From assembly GCA_037957365.1 (NCBI GenBank), contig JARHVA010000021.1:4794001-4858000 (forward strand): DNA of 64,000 nucleotides, given 5' to 3'. Shown in pieces: positions 34,611-45,279 of the stretch. The notes under the pieces were generated by a model. The model made no database searches and was not told the DNA's origin. It worked only from the letters and a program-made list of their open reading frames with translations. The translations under genes and the position numbers were made by a program. Source of the stretch: Torreya grandis (Eukaryota; Streptophyta; Pinopsida; Cupressales; Taxaceae). How positions within the stretch are numbered: the first letter of the stretch is position 1; the number at the start of each line of letters is the position of its first letter.

Positions 34611-34885
34611 CTTTCCCCAACAACAGGGCTGTAAGAGAAACCTTAAATCTGATTTTCATAATGACAAAAAATCAGAATTATCTAATGGTTGTAGGTGTGC
34701 ATCAATATCAATCCTTAGCTCCAAATCTGATTTATCTATTAGCTCAAAATCAAAAGTATATAACAGTTGTGAGAGCGAACAAAAATCAGTTACTTCTTCC
34801 CAACAAGGGAGCCATGATAGAGGCAAAATTTCTAATTTTTCTGATTGCCAAAAAACAAAAGCATAAAGAACCAAATCCTTCTTTA

Positions 34886-35761
34886 TTATGAGTGACAAGG
34901 TACCTCCGAAATCAATTTTATTATGCACACTAGAACGCTGTAACAGGAGGAATAACTTAAGATTCTTTGAAGCCACATCTTCATACCTTTCAACAACAGC
35001 CATGTGCTAAACATGCATCTCTTTTTGGGGTCCAAAGGCCCAAAACGTTGCCAATGATTTTCAGATTCTTTTGAAAAAGGTAAAAGCAAAATTCCCTTTA
35101 TCTCATTCCTTTGTCCAAGGTTGCTCATAATTTGGGGTCTTGCCCAATCTATGGCAGTCCTCAAGTCTTCATCCATGTCTCCATTTTCCACTCTTCCAAT
35201 TGGTTGCCCATGTAGGGAACCCAACTCATTCTTTGCATTCACCTTTGCAAGGGCTCTCAAAATTAATCCTACACATGAAACAAACAAGTTAGGAAAAATA
35301 TTGGTGTTTAATAACACCCTTTTGATCCAATTGTCACTTTCTAGGATCATGAGGTACATCCTTCCTTGTGGCCTTGGTCTTCCCTCTTTATCCATTTCAA
35401 ACAATGGAGTGTCTTTTGCATTCCAAAACAAGTTGGAATCTTGATCTTCTCCCATATCTATTTCAAGTAATAGATGATCCACATATGGTTCACCTTCCTT
35501 CAAGCATTCCCTCATCTCATTGTGCATTGATCTATCAAGAAGCCCTTTTGTGCCATTCAAACTTGTCAATAGCAATTGTTCTTTCCAAAATCTTTCATCA
35601 ACTCTCGAGTCATGCCATAAGAATGAACAATTATTAGAATCATTCACTACATACCTCTTCATGGGGTCATCCATGAATTTTTTGGTTTCTTTGGCTTCTT
35701 CAAAATCTTCTTTTTGAATTTCAAAATTTGGGGTACTAGGCTGCCCCAATGTACTTAGCAT
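34886..35761 (-). CDS. 291-codon ORF of element E, unrecognised
   Basis: An intact frame with protein-like blocks such as VDHLLLEIDMGEDQDSN, SDNWIKRVLLNTNIFPNLF and LRTAIDWARPQIMSNLG. It follows the gag region directly on the same strand. No protease, reverse transcriptase or zinc knuckle is visible. It could be element-specific or captured host sequence; I cannot decide which. Confidence 0.45.
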   Translation of the reverse strand: MLSTLGQPSTPNFEIQKEDFEEAKETKKFMDDPMKRYVVNDSNNCSFLWHDSRVDERFWKEQLLLTSLNGTKGLLDRSMHNEMRECLKEGEPYVDHLLLEIDMGEDQDSNLFWNAKDTPLFEMDKEGRPRPQGRMYLMILESDNWIKRVLLNTNIFPNLFVSCVGLILRALAKVNAKNELGSLHGQPIGRVENGDMDEDLRTAIDWARPQIMSNLGQRNEIKGILLLPFSKESENHWQRFGPLDPKKRCMFSTWLLLKGMKMWLQRILSYSSCYSVLVCIIKLISEVPCHS

Positions 35762-36104
35762 TTATTTATGTTGCTCCATCATTTGCATCCCTTTTGCTGC
35801 TCCAAAAATTCAGATTTGTGGTGTTTTAATAGCTGCCCCTTGTGCAATTGAGAGTCCCTCTTAGGTACCCTCATGATTTCTGATTTTGGAGGCTCCATCT
35901 TCTTATCAAATTGTTTAATTAGCTTCTCACCTAATTCCTCGTATGTTTTAATGAGATCATGCCCTTGTGTCCTCCACCCAAGATGCCACCAATCATGGGC
36001 AGCCCCTTCCAAATGTTGGATGACAAATATTAGGCTAAGTTACCGGATATTGTAGGTGAGGGTCCTGGATACGTTGGGAAAAGCGGATACAGTACAATCC
36101 GCGT

Positions 36105-36226
36105 TCGATCCGCGGGGGATACGGCCAGGGCACATCTTGCCTCCTGCGGATACGGTCGGATACGTCCATGGACGTATTCGGTCGCAGGGGGCAAGACGTG
36201 CCCTGGTCGTATCCCCCGCAGATCGG
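36105..36226. repeat. Long inverted repeat near the left end of hAT 1
   Basis: Arms of about 60 bp meet at the perfect palindrome tacgtccatggacgta (36161-36176). Arm blocks gcgggggatac, ccagggcac and cttgcc recur inverted as gtatcccccgc, gtgccctgg and ggcaag. It could fold into a strong hairpin and probably lies among transposase binding sites. Confidence 0.85.
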
Positions 36227-37241
36227 ACAAATAAAAAAATATTTTAATTCTTTTTTCACTTTATAAAAAAAAGTCAAATGCAAACGCATTAGTCAAACCC
36301 TAAATGCATTCGCTGCATTTTATTTTATCATCCGCTGCATTTTGGAACTCATTTTATCCTCTGAAGCTGCCCGTGACTGTTGCGTGACTCTCTGTGACTA
36401 CTACGCGACTGCACGACTGCCCATCACTGTTGCATGCCTGCGTGACTGCGACGTGATTGCTATGTTGCTGTGTTGCCTGCGTGTCTCGCCATCTACATGT
36501 CTCACCGTCTATAGGTATGGATTTCATCCTTTTTTTTCTAAACTCTAACTCTACAATTTAGGGTTTCATAAATTATAAACTAAATTTATATTATATAGTT
36601 TAGTTTTTTAAATTTTTTTCTTTTAACTTTTTAAATTGAAATTTTAATAAATATGTTAAAATTTAATAAAATATAATGTTAACATAATAAAGATAGACTA
36701 TATAGTTTCTATAATTGTATTTATAAACATATAGTTTATAAATTATGTTAAAATATGTTTGTTTTTAAATTTTAGATATATATTAAGTATTAAATTTTAA
36801 TTTTAAATTATTAATTAGTTTAAAATTTTAAATATATAGTATTAAATTTTAAACTATTAATTAGTTTAAAATTTTTAATATATAGTATTAAATTTTAAAT
36901 TATTAATTAGTTTAAAATTTTTAATATAAAGTATAGTATTAAATTTTAAATTATTAATTAGTTTAAAATCTATATTTATTATTTTATATCAAGGTAAATT
37001 AGTATTTTTAAATTTAAATTTGTTTGTATTACTATTTAAATATTTTAGTTTGTTTATATTTAAATTTTATATATTTTATTTTTTAATATTTATTAATTGT
37101 TATTTTTACAAATACCAAATACAATGATTATGTTTTTAATTTTAATAGTAATTTTTTTTTTAGTTTTTATAATTAAATTTTAATAGCAATTTTTTGTGTT
37201 ACCAGGGGCTATAAGCTTATAGGGATTTGTCAGAAATTAGA

Positions 37242-39687
37242 ATGTCTCAGGTTGCAAGTGCTAGTTCAGTGGGGCAAGGGATAACCCCCAAATATGATTC
37301 ACGAGCACCCCTTTGGAAATATGTGACAATATTAGAAGAGATCCCTGGTGGAGGGTGTTTTCATTGACTTTGCTCAGAGCGCAACGATAAATTCAAGAGC
37401 TCGTATAGTCGAGTGAAAGCTCATTTATGTGCGATTCCTAGCACTGGAATTAGAGTTTGTGGTGGGCCAAGCATAGGTGGAAACCCTAAAAAGCGCTTGC
37501 CACAAGCAAAGATCTTTGCATACATCAAAGAGCAAGAAGACGCAGATGTCGTTGTGGGCCAAAGATCAAAACATCATTTGAGAAAGAAAGGATCACCCCC
37601 TGTTGATCCATGTCGTGCTACTGTGGTGACCCCATCACACCCCTTTCTTACTGCACCCATTGCGGTCGAAGAGGAAGAGGATTCACCTATTGGTCGCAAG
37701 AGAACAAAAAATGCAAGCCCATTGAAGAGGGCATTCTAAAATGACTCCAAGGAGATAGCGAAACAGAGCATCGCACGTTGTATTTACGCATGTGGGTTAT
37801 CATTTAATACTGTTAAATCACCATATTGGCAGGAAATGGTGAGACCTATCAATGTTGCCCCTAAAGGGTTTGTCACCCCAGGGTATGAAAAGGTGTGCAC
37901 CACCTTATTGACAAAAGAAAGAAAACACATTGAAGATGCATTGAAGCCCATCAGGGATTCATGGATCGAAACAAGGTTGTCCATCATTTCTGATGGATGA
38001 AAAGATACAGCAAATAGGCCATTGATTAATGTGATTGCAGTGAGCCCTAAATGGGCAATGTTTTTGAAGGCCGTTGATTGTGAGGGGCAAGTGAAAGATG
38101 CACAATTCATTGCTAACATCTTGATAGAGTCCATTGAGGCAGTGGAGCCTCAAAACGTTGTCCAAGTTGTAACAGAGAACGCTAAAAATTACAGAGTTGC
38201 AGGCATGTTGGTTGAGACAAAGTACGAACATATATTTTGGACACCTTGTGCCGTTCATTCCCTCAATCTTATGTTACAAAAGTTGGGGACAAAAATTGAT
38301 TGGATCAAACAAGTATATGAGGAAGCAAATGAGATCCAAATGTTCATAACCAACCATCACATGTCCCAAGCCATCTTTAGGACTTTCTCAAAATTACAAT
38401 TGTTGAAAGTAACTCTTAATTTAATTTTATAAGTTTGTAATTTGTAGTGTTTTTTATTTTTGAACAATTTTAAGTTTATTAATCATTTGTTTTAATTTTG
38501 TATAATTGTATTAAGTTGTTGAGACTCGATTTGCCTCACACACCATCTTGAGACGACTTGTTAAGATGCGTGAAGCATTGAGTAGCATGGTTATCAACAA
38601 CCTTTGGGGTGTATGAATGCAAGCAAACAGTGAGAGAGCCACAAAAGTGAAAGGGTGAATTCTTGATAATGCGTGGTGGGAACGTGTGGAGTATTTGATG
38701 AGTTTTACTAAGCCCATTGTTAGCATGTTGCGATATGTGGACATGGATCATCCATGTTTGGGTGAGATTTATGATGGAATTGACTCAATTATTGAGAACA
38801 TTAAATCCATCATAAATGCCAAAGAGCAAGATCCCACAGAGAGGTTCTTCAAGGAAGTGCAATCGCATCTCATTGAAAGGTGGAACAAACTGGCCACTCC
38901 ATTACATCTTCTTGCTTTTGCCTTGACACCCAAATACTACAGTACAGAGATTCTTTCTTTGCCCAGGAGGGTCGCACCATATAGGGATGTTGAGGTTGCC
39001 GAGGGATATAAGGCAACATTCTCTAGAATCTTTCCCAATCCATAGGTAGAAGACCAAGTCAGAGAAGAGTTTGTGCATTTCATATCTTCGGTGGGTCATT
39101 CCCTTGGTGCTATCCGTGACAAGTACAAGATGGACGCTCACTTTTGGTGGTATCTCTATGGGCAAGCATCCACCCACCTTTAATCACTTGCAATAAAATT
39201 TCTATCACAAGTAAGATTTTAATTTTTTTACTCTACCCTTCTTTTGACCTTTTCAATGTTTTGTTTTAAGTTTTAACTTTTAGTCTTTTAATTTTTTATA
39301 AATTCTAATTCATTGTGGCTTCAATAGGTTGCAAGCTCCTCTTCAGCTGAGTGGACTTGGGGCAGCTATGGTTTTATCCACTCAGTTAAACGCAACAAGT
39401 TGGTTGCAAAAAAAGCGGAGGATTTGGTTTATGTGCATTCCAACTTATGTCTTCTCTCATATAAACAACCTTAATACAAGGAAGGGCCAACAAAGTTTTG
39501 GGATGTGAACCTAGAGACTGTTGATTTAGATGCCTTCCTTACATACCTTTCTTTATTTGACACAGAGCTAGACAGCGCTTCACATGACTTGCATAGTGGA
39601 GCTAGTGGGAGTGGCACTGCTACTGCTTGTGGTTCTAATGAACCACATGATGATGAAGACATTGCAGGCGAAGAATATATTATATAG
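37242..39687 (+). pseudogene. hAT transposase 1 (BED finger, DUF659, C-terminal dimerisation region)
   Basis: ATG 37242 starts MSQVASASS. A BED-type zinc finger region follows (WKYVTILEE, then SSYSRVKAHLCA). In-frame stops lie at 37365, 37737 and 37998; the first and third sit where tryptophan is usual. The DUF659 region includes INVIAVSPKWAMFLKAVDCE and CAVHSLNLMLQKLG. A likely donor at 38410 and acceptor near 38515 bound an intron. The second exon starts VETRFASHTILRRLVKM and has more stops; the last, after about 39330, has the hAT C-terminal motif HSVKRNKLVAKKAEDLVYVH. The enzyme cut and joined the element ends; this copy is dead. Confidence 0.85.
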
Positions 39688-39927
39688 TGAACAATGAGAA
39701 CGTTGATTTGTCTCTATTTTTGTCCATACATTGTAACATTTGCACCATGTACTTGTTATAATTTATAAAACTAATATAAGTTCGACTATTGAATATTATG
39801 ATATTTGGCATTGAATTATGAGTATATATTTTGTGGTTATATAGCTTATTTGAAGTTATAACTTATTTTGTTTCCTCTATGCATATTATGTGGTTAATTT
39901 TGCTTATATGGCTATAGTTTTATATTT

Positions 39928-39961
<34 letters not shown>

Positions 39962-40531
39962 TTTTTTATTTTTTATTTTTTTTTGTACGGCCATATCCAG
40001 CCGTATCCAAACCACAAAAAAAAAAATCGACGTATCCCCGTATCCGATACTCGTACATGTATCCGTATTGGCAACTTAGATATTAGGGCCTATTTTTCAC
40101 CTCTAGGCCTCAAATCAAGGTACTCAATAACCTTGTCCACCCATGCCCTAAGCAAAATGCTAGGATCCCCATCAAAGGTAGGGAGTACAATCTCCCCCAA
40201 ATCATCTCGAATAACCTTTTGGTTGTTTTGTCTCCTCTTGGACCTTGGTCTACCATGCTTTCATGCCACAAACTCATTGAAGCTCATTAACTTTCTGAGT
40301 TGAGGTTTGCATGTCAAGTACTCATCATAGTACTCCATCAAATCCCAACGTACAGAGGGTTGTTCCTCCATTTCAAGGGGTTGGTCCCCTTTCATGTCCT
40401 TCACTATTTGAAGAAAAGTAGCCATAGTTCCCATCATCTGATCTTGGGCTTGAATAAGCCTCTCCAACCTAGCCCCGTGCATGTCACTATTTAACATATG
40501 CCTCTTCATCCCACAATTGCCCAAGAAATTG

Positions 40532-40543
40532 GCTCTAATACCA
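40532..40543 (-). other. Primer binding site of element E
   Basis: Minus strand TGGTATTAGAGC, one mismatch to the iMet-tRNA site, one base inside the 5' LTR. Confidence 0.75.
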
Positions 40544-40544
40544 T

Positions 40545-41896
40545 TGTAATGTCCCAAAATTGGGATGACAACCAAAAAATAGGGTTTTCCAACAAACCCT
40601 AGACAATCAAAGCACCAAACTAAAATCTAAAAATCTATAACCAGCCAAACCCTAGCTGAAAAAATGTATGATATTCAAGCTAAAGATCATCCAAATAAAT
40701 CCACCGGAATCTGAAAATCATTTAAAGAATTGAGTACCTTTTTGGGGGTCGAATAATATGATGAATCGCTGAAAACACCTCACAAAAATATTTTGAATTT
40801 TCTTTGATGGTACAGCTGTACTTTCCAACCTTTAAATGCCTCAAAATACTCTCTAAATGGTTCACCACACCTCAATAAAGTAGAAGAAACAAATCTGGAA
40901 TTTATTTCTTGATTTTTTCTCACCCAATCACTTTCCGAAGCTTGCCAAACAAGTCGTCTAAGTGCCAAAATTGCGAAAATAATTTATGAATATTCTAGGG
41001 CATTGAATGACCTTAAAACCACTGCAAAATCACTCCAACACAAATCGCCCAAGATAGAAACCTACAAATCAGCCTTTCCCAAACAATTCGCTACCCACAA
41101 CAATTATTTATTTCTACAAACAGGGTGAAGCTTCAAAAATTCATAACTCTCTCAATACTTGGAATTATGATGCAAATAAGAGCTCAAACTGACTACAAAA
41201 TTAGTGACTATCAAATAAAAATAATATCAAAAGTTTCATTCCATGGGAAGGCCACCAAAACTTGCTCTAAAATTCTAAAAACCTTAGTTTCCAAAATTTT
41301 CCTCCTCAAACCCTAGCTTCACTCAAATTTTTAAAAGTAGGTTGTGTTTCAAAACACCTTTGTAGATTAACTTGCATGAACACATGCAATTTGAAGCTCA
41401 CTTAAAACCCTTGAATAGAGTTGTCCAAGTAGAAGGAATAGAGGTTTTCGTCCCTAAACCTAAGACACTTTTTGAAGGTTTTCGTCCTCAAGAGGTAGAA
41501 ACCAAGCTTGACATACTTATCAACAATTCCAATATCCAATAATGCATAATCTTCAAATGAATCCTTACTTGCCTTTAAATACCACTCCTCCAAGTGTAGC
41601 ACCCAAAATTGGAGAGAAGAGTTATTTTTCTTTTTAAAATATTAAAAGATCCTCTTAATTTCACTTTAGGCCTTAAGTGCCCAAGACCTGTAAACCCCAC
41701 CACTTAAGTGAAATAGAAACATAAGGTGGTTTTTCATAACTCAACTCAAAATTAGAAATATAAAGTACCTTTTTTATTATTAACTCCTCACAAGTGGCCC
41801 ACAATGCTCCCTTTCCTTCCTCTACCCTTAGCCATCAGAAACAAGAATGGGCTAAGGGTCCCCACGAGGGTCTAGATCAAAAATGGGGACATTACA
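40545..41896 (-). repeat. 5' LTR of element E
   Basis: 1352 bp, homologous to 31891-33225 but with visible divergence, followed by the target duplication gttga at 41897-41901. Confidence 0.9.
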
Positions 41897-41907
41897 GTTG
41901 AGGTGAG

Positions 41908-42885
41908 GTGAGTAGAGCATGGCAACGCTGGGCACATCACCTTGAAGGTATGAATTTCAAACTTGTTAAGGTTGATTGTTGCACAAGAGGGACTATGGTT
42001 TTTCACCTTGAAGGTATGAATTTCAAACTTGTTAAGGTTGATTGTTGCATAAGAGGGGCTATGGTTTTCATGAAAGGTCAAAAGGTAAACATGGAGAATA
42101 GAATGGGCATGAGGGACAGCCCTGGTAATTCTTTCTACAATGTTGTCGATGACAGTCCCAGCCCTCTTTTGGGGAGTTTGAGGGCCTCGGGATGCTTGAA
42201 GATTGATAATTTCATAAGGACACCCCACAAGGGTGAGTTGGGGATGACCGAATCCTTTTTAAGGGGTCATAAGAGGTCTAAAATATGCACACACGACCAA
42301 CTAAGCAAGAAGGAAGTGATCGATTCTACCCTCCTTTTGAAGTACATGGACACTTGTTGGTGGTCAATTAACAAATGGTGGAATTCCAGCACTGTGATGA
42401 AGTTTCCACCTCTTCTAGGTGGAAGATTTCTGAGTTTCGAGGCAACTTTTGGGTGTGGGGGGAGCATGGATATCCCTTCTATAATCCTAAGAGCATCCAC
42501 AAACATGTTTCCAACCACTTCACACATGGAGGGCATTATCAAAGTTGCAAATATTGAAGGAAAGCGGAGAACTCTTGTTTTAACTAACATGTTTGTGTCT
42601 TGTGCAGATGTTGATATAAGGGCCATCAATGCTCAAGGTTTTGAAGACTACCTTGATGAAATACACTTTTCCAGCCACCACAATGTTGCCATTTCGGAGA
42701 ATTTTTCCTTTCTCCTCATCTTTTTGGTGCATCTGAGGTATAGGGCCTCCATGAAAGGGGCAAGGAAGATTAGAAGTTGTATCATTTGCAGTTTGCATAA
42801 CCAAGAATCTTCAAGTACAGCAATGAGGACCTTCATCAAGAGATCTTCCTTCCATGGGAAGAATCAAGGATCGAGATTTGCATAA
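41908..42885 (+). CDS. 3' ORF of element D, unrecognised
   Basis: A 326-codon frame opens with GTG just after the element E insertion point, so it is the downstream part of an ORF that E split. A 22-residue unit (HLEGMNFKLVKVDCC...) is present twice because of an exact-frame 66-bp tandem duplication at 41938-42069. The rest has no known domain. Like the ORFs of A and B it ends shortly before the pol remnant and polypurine tract. Confidence 0.45.
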   Translation: MSRAWQRWAHHLEGMNFKLVKVDCCTRGTMVFHLEGMNFKLVKVDCCIRGAMVFMKGQKVNMENRMGMRDSPGNSFYNVVDDSPSPLLGSLRASGCLKIDNFIRTPHKGELGMTESFLRGHKRSKICTHDQLSKKEVIDSTLLLKYMDTCWWSINKWWNSSTVMKFPPLLGGRFLSFEATFGCGGSMDIPSIILRASTNMFPTTSHMEGIIKVANIEGKRRTLVLTNMFVSCADVDIRAINAQGFEDYLDEIHFSSHHNVAISENFSFLLIFLVHLRYRASMKGARKIRSCIICSLHNQESSSTAMRTFIKRSSFHGKNQGSRFA

Positions 42886-42904
42886 AGGCTATGGTTGGGA
42901 CAGC

Positions 42905-42970
42905 TCATTGGTTGTTACGATTGCTTGACAACAAGCAATTTTGGGCGGGGAGGATTGTCATGTCCCCCTT
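42905..42970 (+). pseudogene. pol C-terminal remnant of element D with polypurine tract
   Basis: LLRLLDNKQFWAGRIVMSP is encoded here, reading through the polypurine tract (tgggcggggaggat, about 42942-42955) into the LTR. It matches the terminal residues of element F pol. Confidence 0.7.
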
Positions 42971-43970
42971 TTAGACATGAAGCTCTAGAAGAGCCTTATC
43001 CTTCATTTGTTTCTCAAGGCTAAGGGAAGTTAAAAAAATGGGAAACGTATGGTTCTACTTGTAAAATTTGAAAAGTGCTTTATTGTTCTAATTTTCACTT
43101 CAGTGGGGGGCTTTAAGGGTCTTAAATGTTCCAAGGCCTTAAGTGAAGGATATAAGATAATTGATCTTTTTTTAAAAGTGAGAGTTTTCCTCCAAAGTGC
43201 AACACACCTATTGGAGAGACGGATATAAAAAGGAATTGAGCTTTCATTGAAGAAGGAAATATATCATATGAAGAATTGAATTTTTAGGTGAAAGCACGAA
43301 AAGCTTTGCTTGTTTGTTTTGAAGACAAAAACCTTCAAAGTGCTCAAATTGAGGACAGGATCCCTTGAATTCAGTGTTGGGCAACTTCGTAAGGAGGTTG
43401 TAGTGAGTGTGAATGCATTTTCAAACGTGTTTTGAACACCATATTTCATTTGCAGGTGTGGCTAATTCCCTTGAGGGTTTGGCGAATGGTTTTGCGGCCC
43501 CAAAGGGTTGGAAAATCACCTTGATCAGCAGCGACTGCCCTAGAGCTCTAGAGCTCTAGCCAACCCTTCATAGGGTTGGGCGAAAGCCTGTTTTGGCCTC
43601 TTCTTGTGTGTAGAACAGCCACAAATATTTCTGATGTTTTTATCATTATTTTCAGTCATTGAACCTTGAAAAAAAACAGGTTGGTGGGCTGATTTATTGG
43701 ATAATTTTCTATTTTTTTTGGAGCCTTTGAATAATATTTTTTTGTGCCAAATTGGGGCACTTCCGGCATTCTTAATTTTGTTGCAGCAGCTAGGGTTTGG
43801 GATATTTTATTACAGCATTGTGTGACATCTTAATAACTAGGATTGCAAGGGTAAAAATTAGAATTTCATAATTAAATGATTAGGATTTGATATTCAGAAA
43901 TTTGCATATTTGAGTAGGGTTTGTTGAAAAAACCCTTTGATCTAATTTCAGCCCAAAAAGTGATATTTTA
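42956..43970 (+). repeat. 3' LTR of element D
   Basis: Homologous to 28128-29161. Its last dinucleotide has mutated (ttta instead of ttca), but the target duplication catat at 43971-43975 fixes the end. Confidence 0.9.
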
Positions 43971-43975
43971 CATAT

Positions 43976-44400
43976 GGTTGGCAACTATATTGTCAGGTCT
44001 TAGCAATTCCCCAAATACAAAGCAAGCAAAACAGTTGATGTCAATCTGTTAAGCTGCAATGTTAACGCAAATCATTCATTAAAATTTCAATAGTGATTTG
44101 TCATGTCAAATATCAGTCTTTTAAGTTAAGGATCTTTGTTCTTTAAGTGGCTTAGCTTCTTTAACATCAAATCTTCTCAAATTACAATGAGAAGATGGGA
44201 GCTTTGTCTATATAAAAAATAAAAAATAAACTAACGTATTCATTGTTAATCCAGACTTGAGATTTCACCTTCATGGATGCCACAACATTTCTGTCCAAGA
44301 TATTCAAAAAACAAAGTAAAAATGGCATATATTCATTTTACCATTAAATAAAGAGTATTATTATAGATGAAAAAAAAATTATATAATGAAACATATTTAC
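43976..44400 (-). other. Probable AAR2 intron sequence downstream of the 44401-44645 exon
   Basis: No exon or repeat is recognised. The donor site GTAAAT at 44395-44400 (minus strand) begins this intron. The next AAR2 exon was not found anywhere to the left in the window, so the intron may include elements A-E, or the last exon may be too short or diverged to see. Confidence 0.5.
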
Positions 44401-44645
44401 TTTCTCAAGATTTGCTGCAGTAAGCTCCTCGGGGGTCATTCCTCTATGCCTCACAGAAAAGGGAATTGACGTGTAGAAACACCTTTGACCTGCTGATGTG
44501 GGCTTTCCTGAAGCTGCTGATTTTTGCCCATGCCATTCCCCAACATTAGGTAGCTGCTCCATTAAACGCCTCTCTGCTGCTGTCTGAGGGCCCTTCCCAA
44601 TAAGTTCAGATTCAGACATTATGGTTATCTCACCTCCAATAGGTT
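44401..44645 (-). CDS. AAR2: AAR2 internal exon (U5 snRNP / PRP8 assembly factor)
   Basis: The minus-strand acceptor is ttgtcttgacag|AACC and the donor GAGAAA|gtaaat. The 245-bp exon encodes PIGGEITIMSESELIGKG, then CFYTSIPFSVRHRGMTPEEL and TAANLEK. Plant AAR2 has the same order: an EPIGGEIT block, an acidic/charged linker, then CYYTSIP, a basic run, and EELTxxNL. The first codon is completed by the G left over from the exon at 61080-61209, so phases agree. AAR2 binds PRP8 in the cytoplasm and holds it until U5 snRNP matures, so it acts in spliceosome assembly. There is no stop or frameshift. The exon sits 425 bp from element D. The gene seems intact where visible, but both ends lie outside what I can see. 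Confidence 0.9.
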
Positions 44646-45279
44646 CTGTCAAGACAAACAATTAGCAGACACGTTACCCCAAAAAAAAAAATGAATACTG
44701 ACAACTATACCCAAGTAGCTAGAAACTGCACAGCAGTACAAGGTACACCAAAATAACAAGCATAATATGTAAGACACATTATCTTAAATTACTAAGGCTC
44801 TTGACAATAAGCCCAAATGCGAGAAAAACAAATGAACAGACTTTGAACATCTTTGTTCTGTGGATATGTCCACACTAATCAACTTCTAAGAATTTTGTCA
44901 AAAAGCATGATCTATCATCGCAGCCTAAAGAAACAATATGCAACCTTTGGACGCACTGCTACAGAATTTACACTATATCGAAATCATATTACATCCAAAT
45001 ACTGAAGTGACATTAAAAGCGGGGCCATTTTGGAAAGTGATTAGGATAGATTTACTTCATAAATAATTTAGCATCCTTGATAATATCTCACGCCTTAGCT
45101 TTTCCTACATGCAGTATTTTGGAGACATTTAGACCCTTTTCATATTACCGGAATATGTTCTTTTTCTGACGGTCATTCTCATGCCTTTTCTATGAATTAT
45201 GGCTTGTTAAATTAAGTTTTATACTCATATTTTCAATTACTTGACATAGATTACAAAGCAATCAATCTCATATTCACTG

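Larger units (their letters stand above)
36035..40079 (+). mobile_element. hAT DNA transposon 1, nested in element E
   Basis: Terminal inverted repeats are ctaagttacc (36035-36044) and ggcaacttag (40070-40079), with one mismatch. The 8-bp target duplication atattagg lies at 36027-36034 and 40080-40087, as expected for hAT. Both ends are rich in GGATACG-type subterminal motifs, inverted at the right end (cgtatcc). The interior encodes a broken transposase at 37242-39687. AT-rich DNA fills 36540-37200 and 39700-39960, with a TA microsatellite at about 39936-39961. It is the youngest layer of the D/E/hAT nest by position. Confidence 0.93.
35779..40509 (-). pseudogene. gag of element E, split by hAT 1
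   Basis: The minus-strand ATG is at 40507-40509 (MKRHMLNSDMHGARLERLI). The N-terminus aligns with gag of C and F (RLERLIQAQDQMMGTM). A TGA at 40261-40263 interrupts it; the frame then continues with RPRSKRRQNNQKVIRDDLGE to the hAT boundary. Beyond the hAT it resumes with HLEGAAHDWWHLGWRTQGHD, the typical capsid core of plant Ty3/gypsy gag. F has HLEGATDEWWYR at the same place. The zinc knuckle was not found. Coordinates include the 4-kb hAT insertion. Confidence 0.7.
31891..41896 (-). mobile_element. Non-autonomous LTR retrotransposon E, nested in D and interrupted by hAT 1
   Basis: LTRs are 40545-41896 (5') and 31891-33225 (3'). The target duplication gttga is at 31886-31890 and 41897-41901. 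The primer site on the minus strand reads TGGTATTAGAGC (40532-40543, one mismatch). gag starts at 40509. The interior also has frames at 34886-35761, 33861-34610 and 33435-33806, and a pol end remnant. No polymerase is found. hAT 1 sits within gag. Confidence 0.92.
28128..43970 (+). mobile_element. Non-autonomous LTR retrotransposon D, interrupted by element E
   Basis: LTRs are 28128-29161 and 42956-43970. The target duplication catat is at 28123-28127 and 43971-43975. The primer site and polypurine tract are intact. After removal of element E (31891-41896) and one gttga duplication, the element would be about 5.8 kb. LTRs differ by scattered substitutions and small indels, so it is older than A and B. 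The interior contains an unrecognised ORF shared with element C, a 180-codon ORF, a 3' ORF and a pol C-terminal remnant, but no polymerase. Confidence 0.92.
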
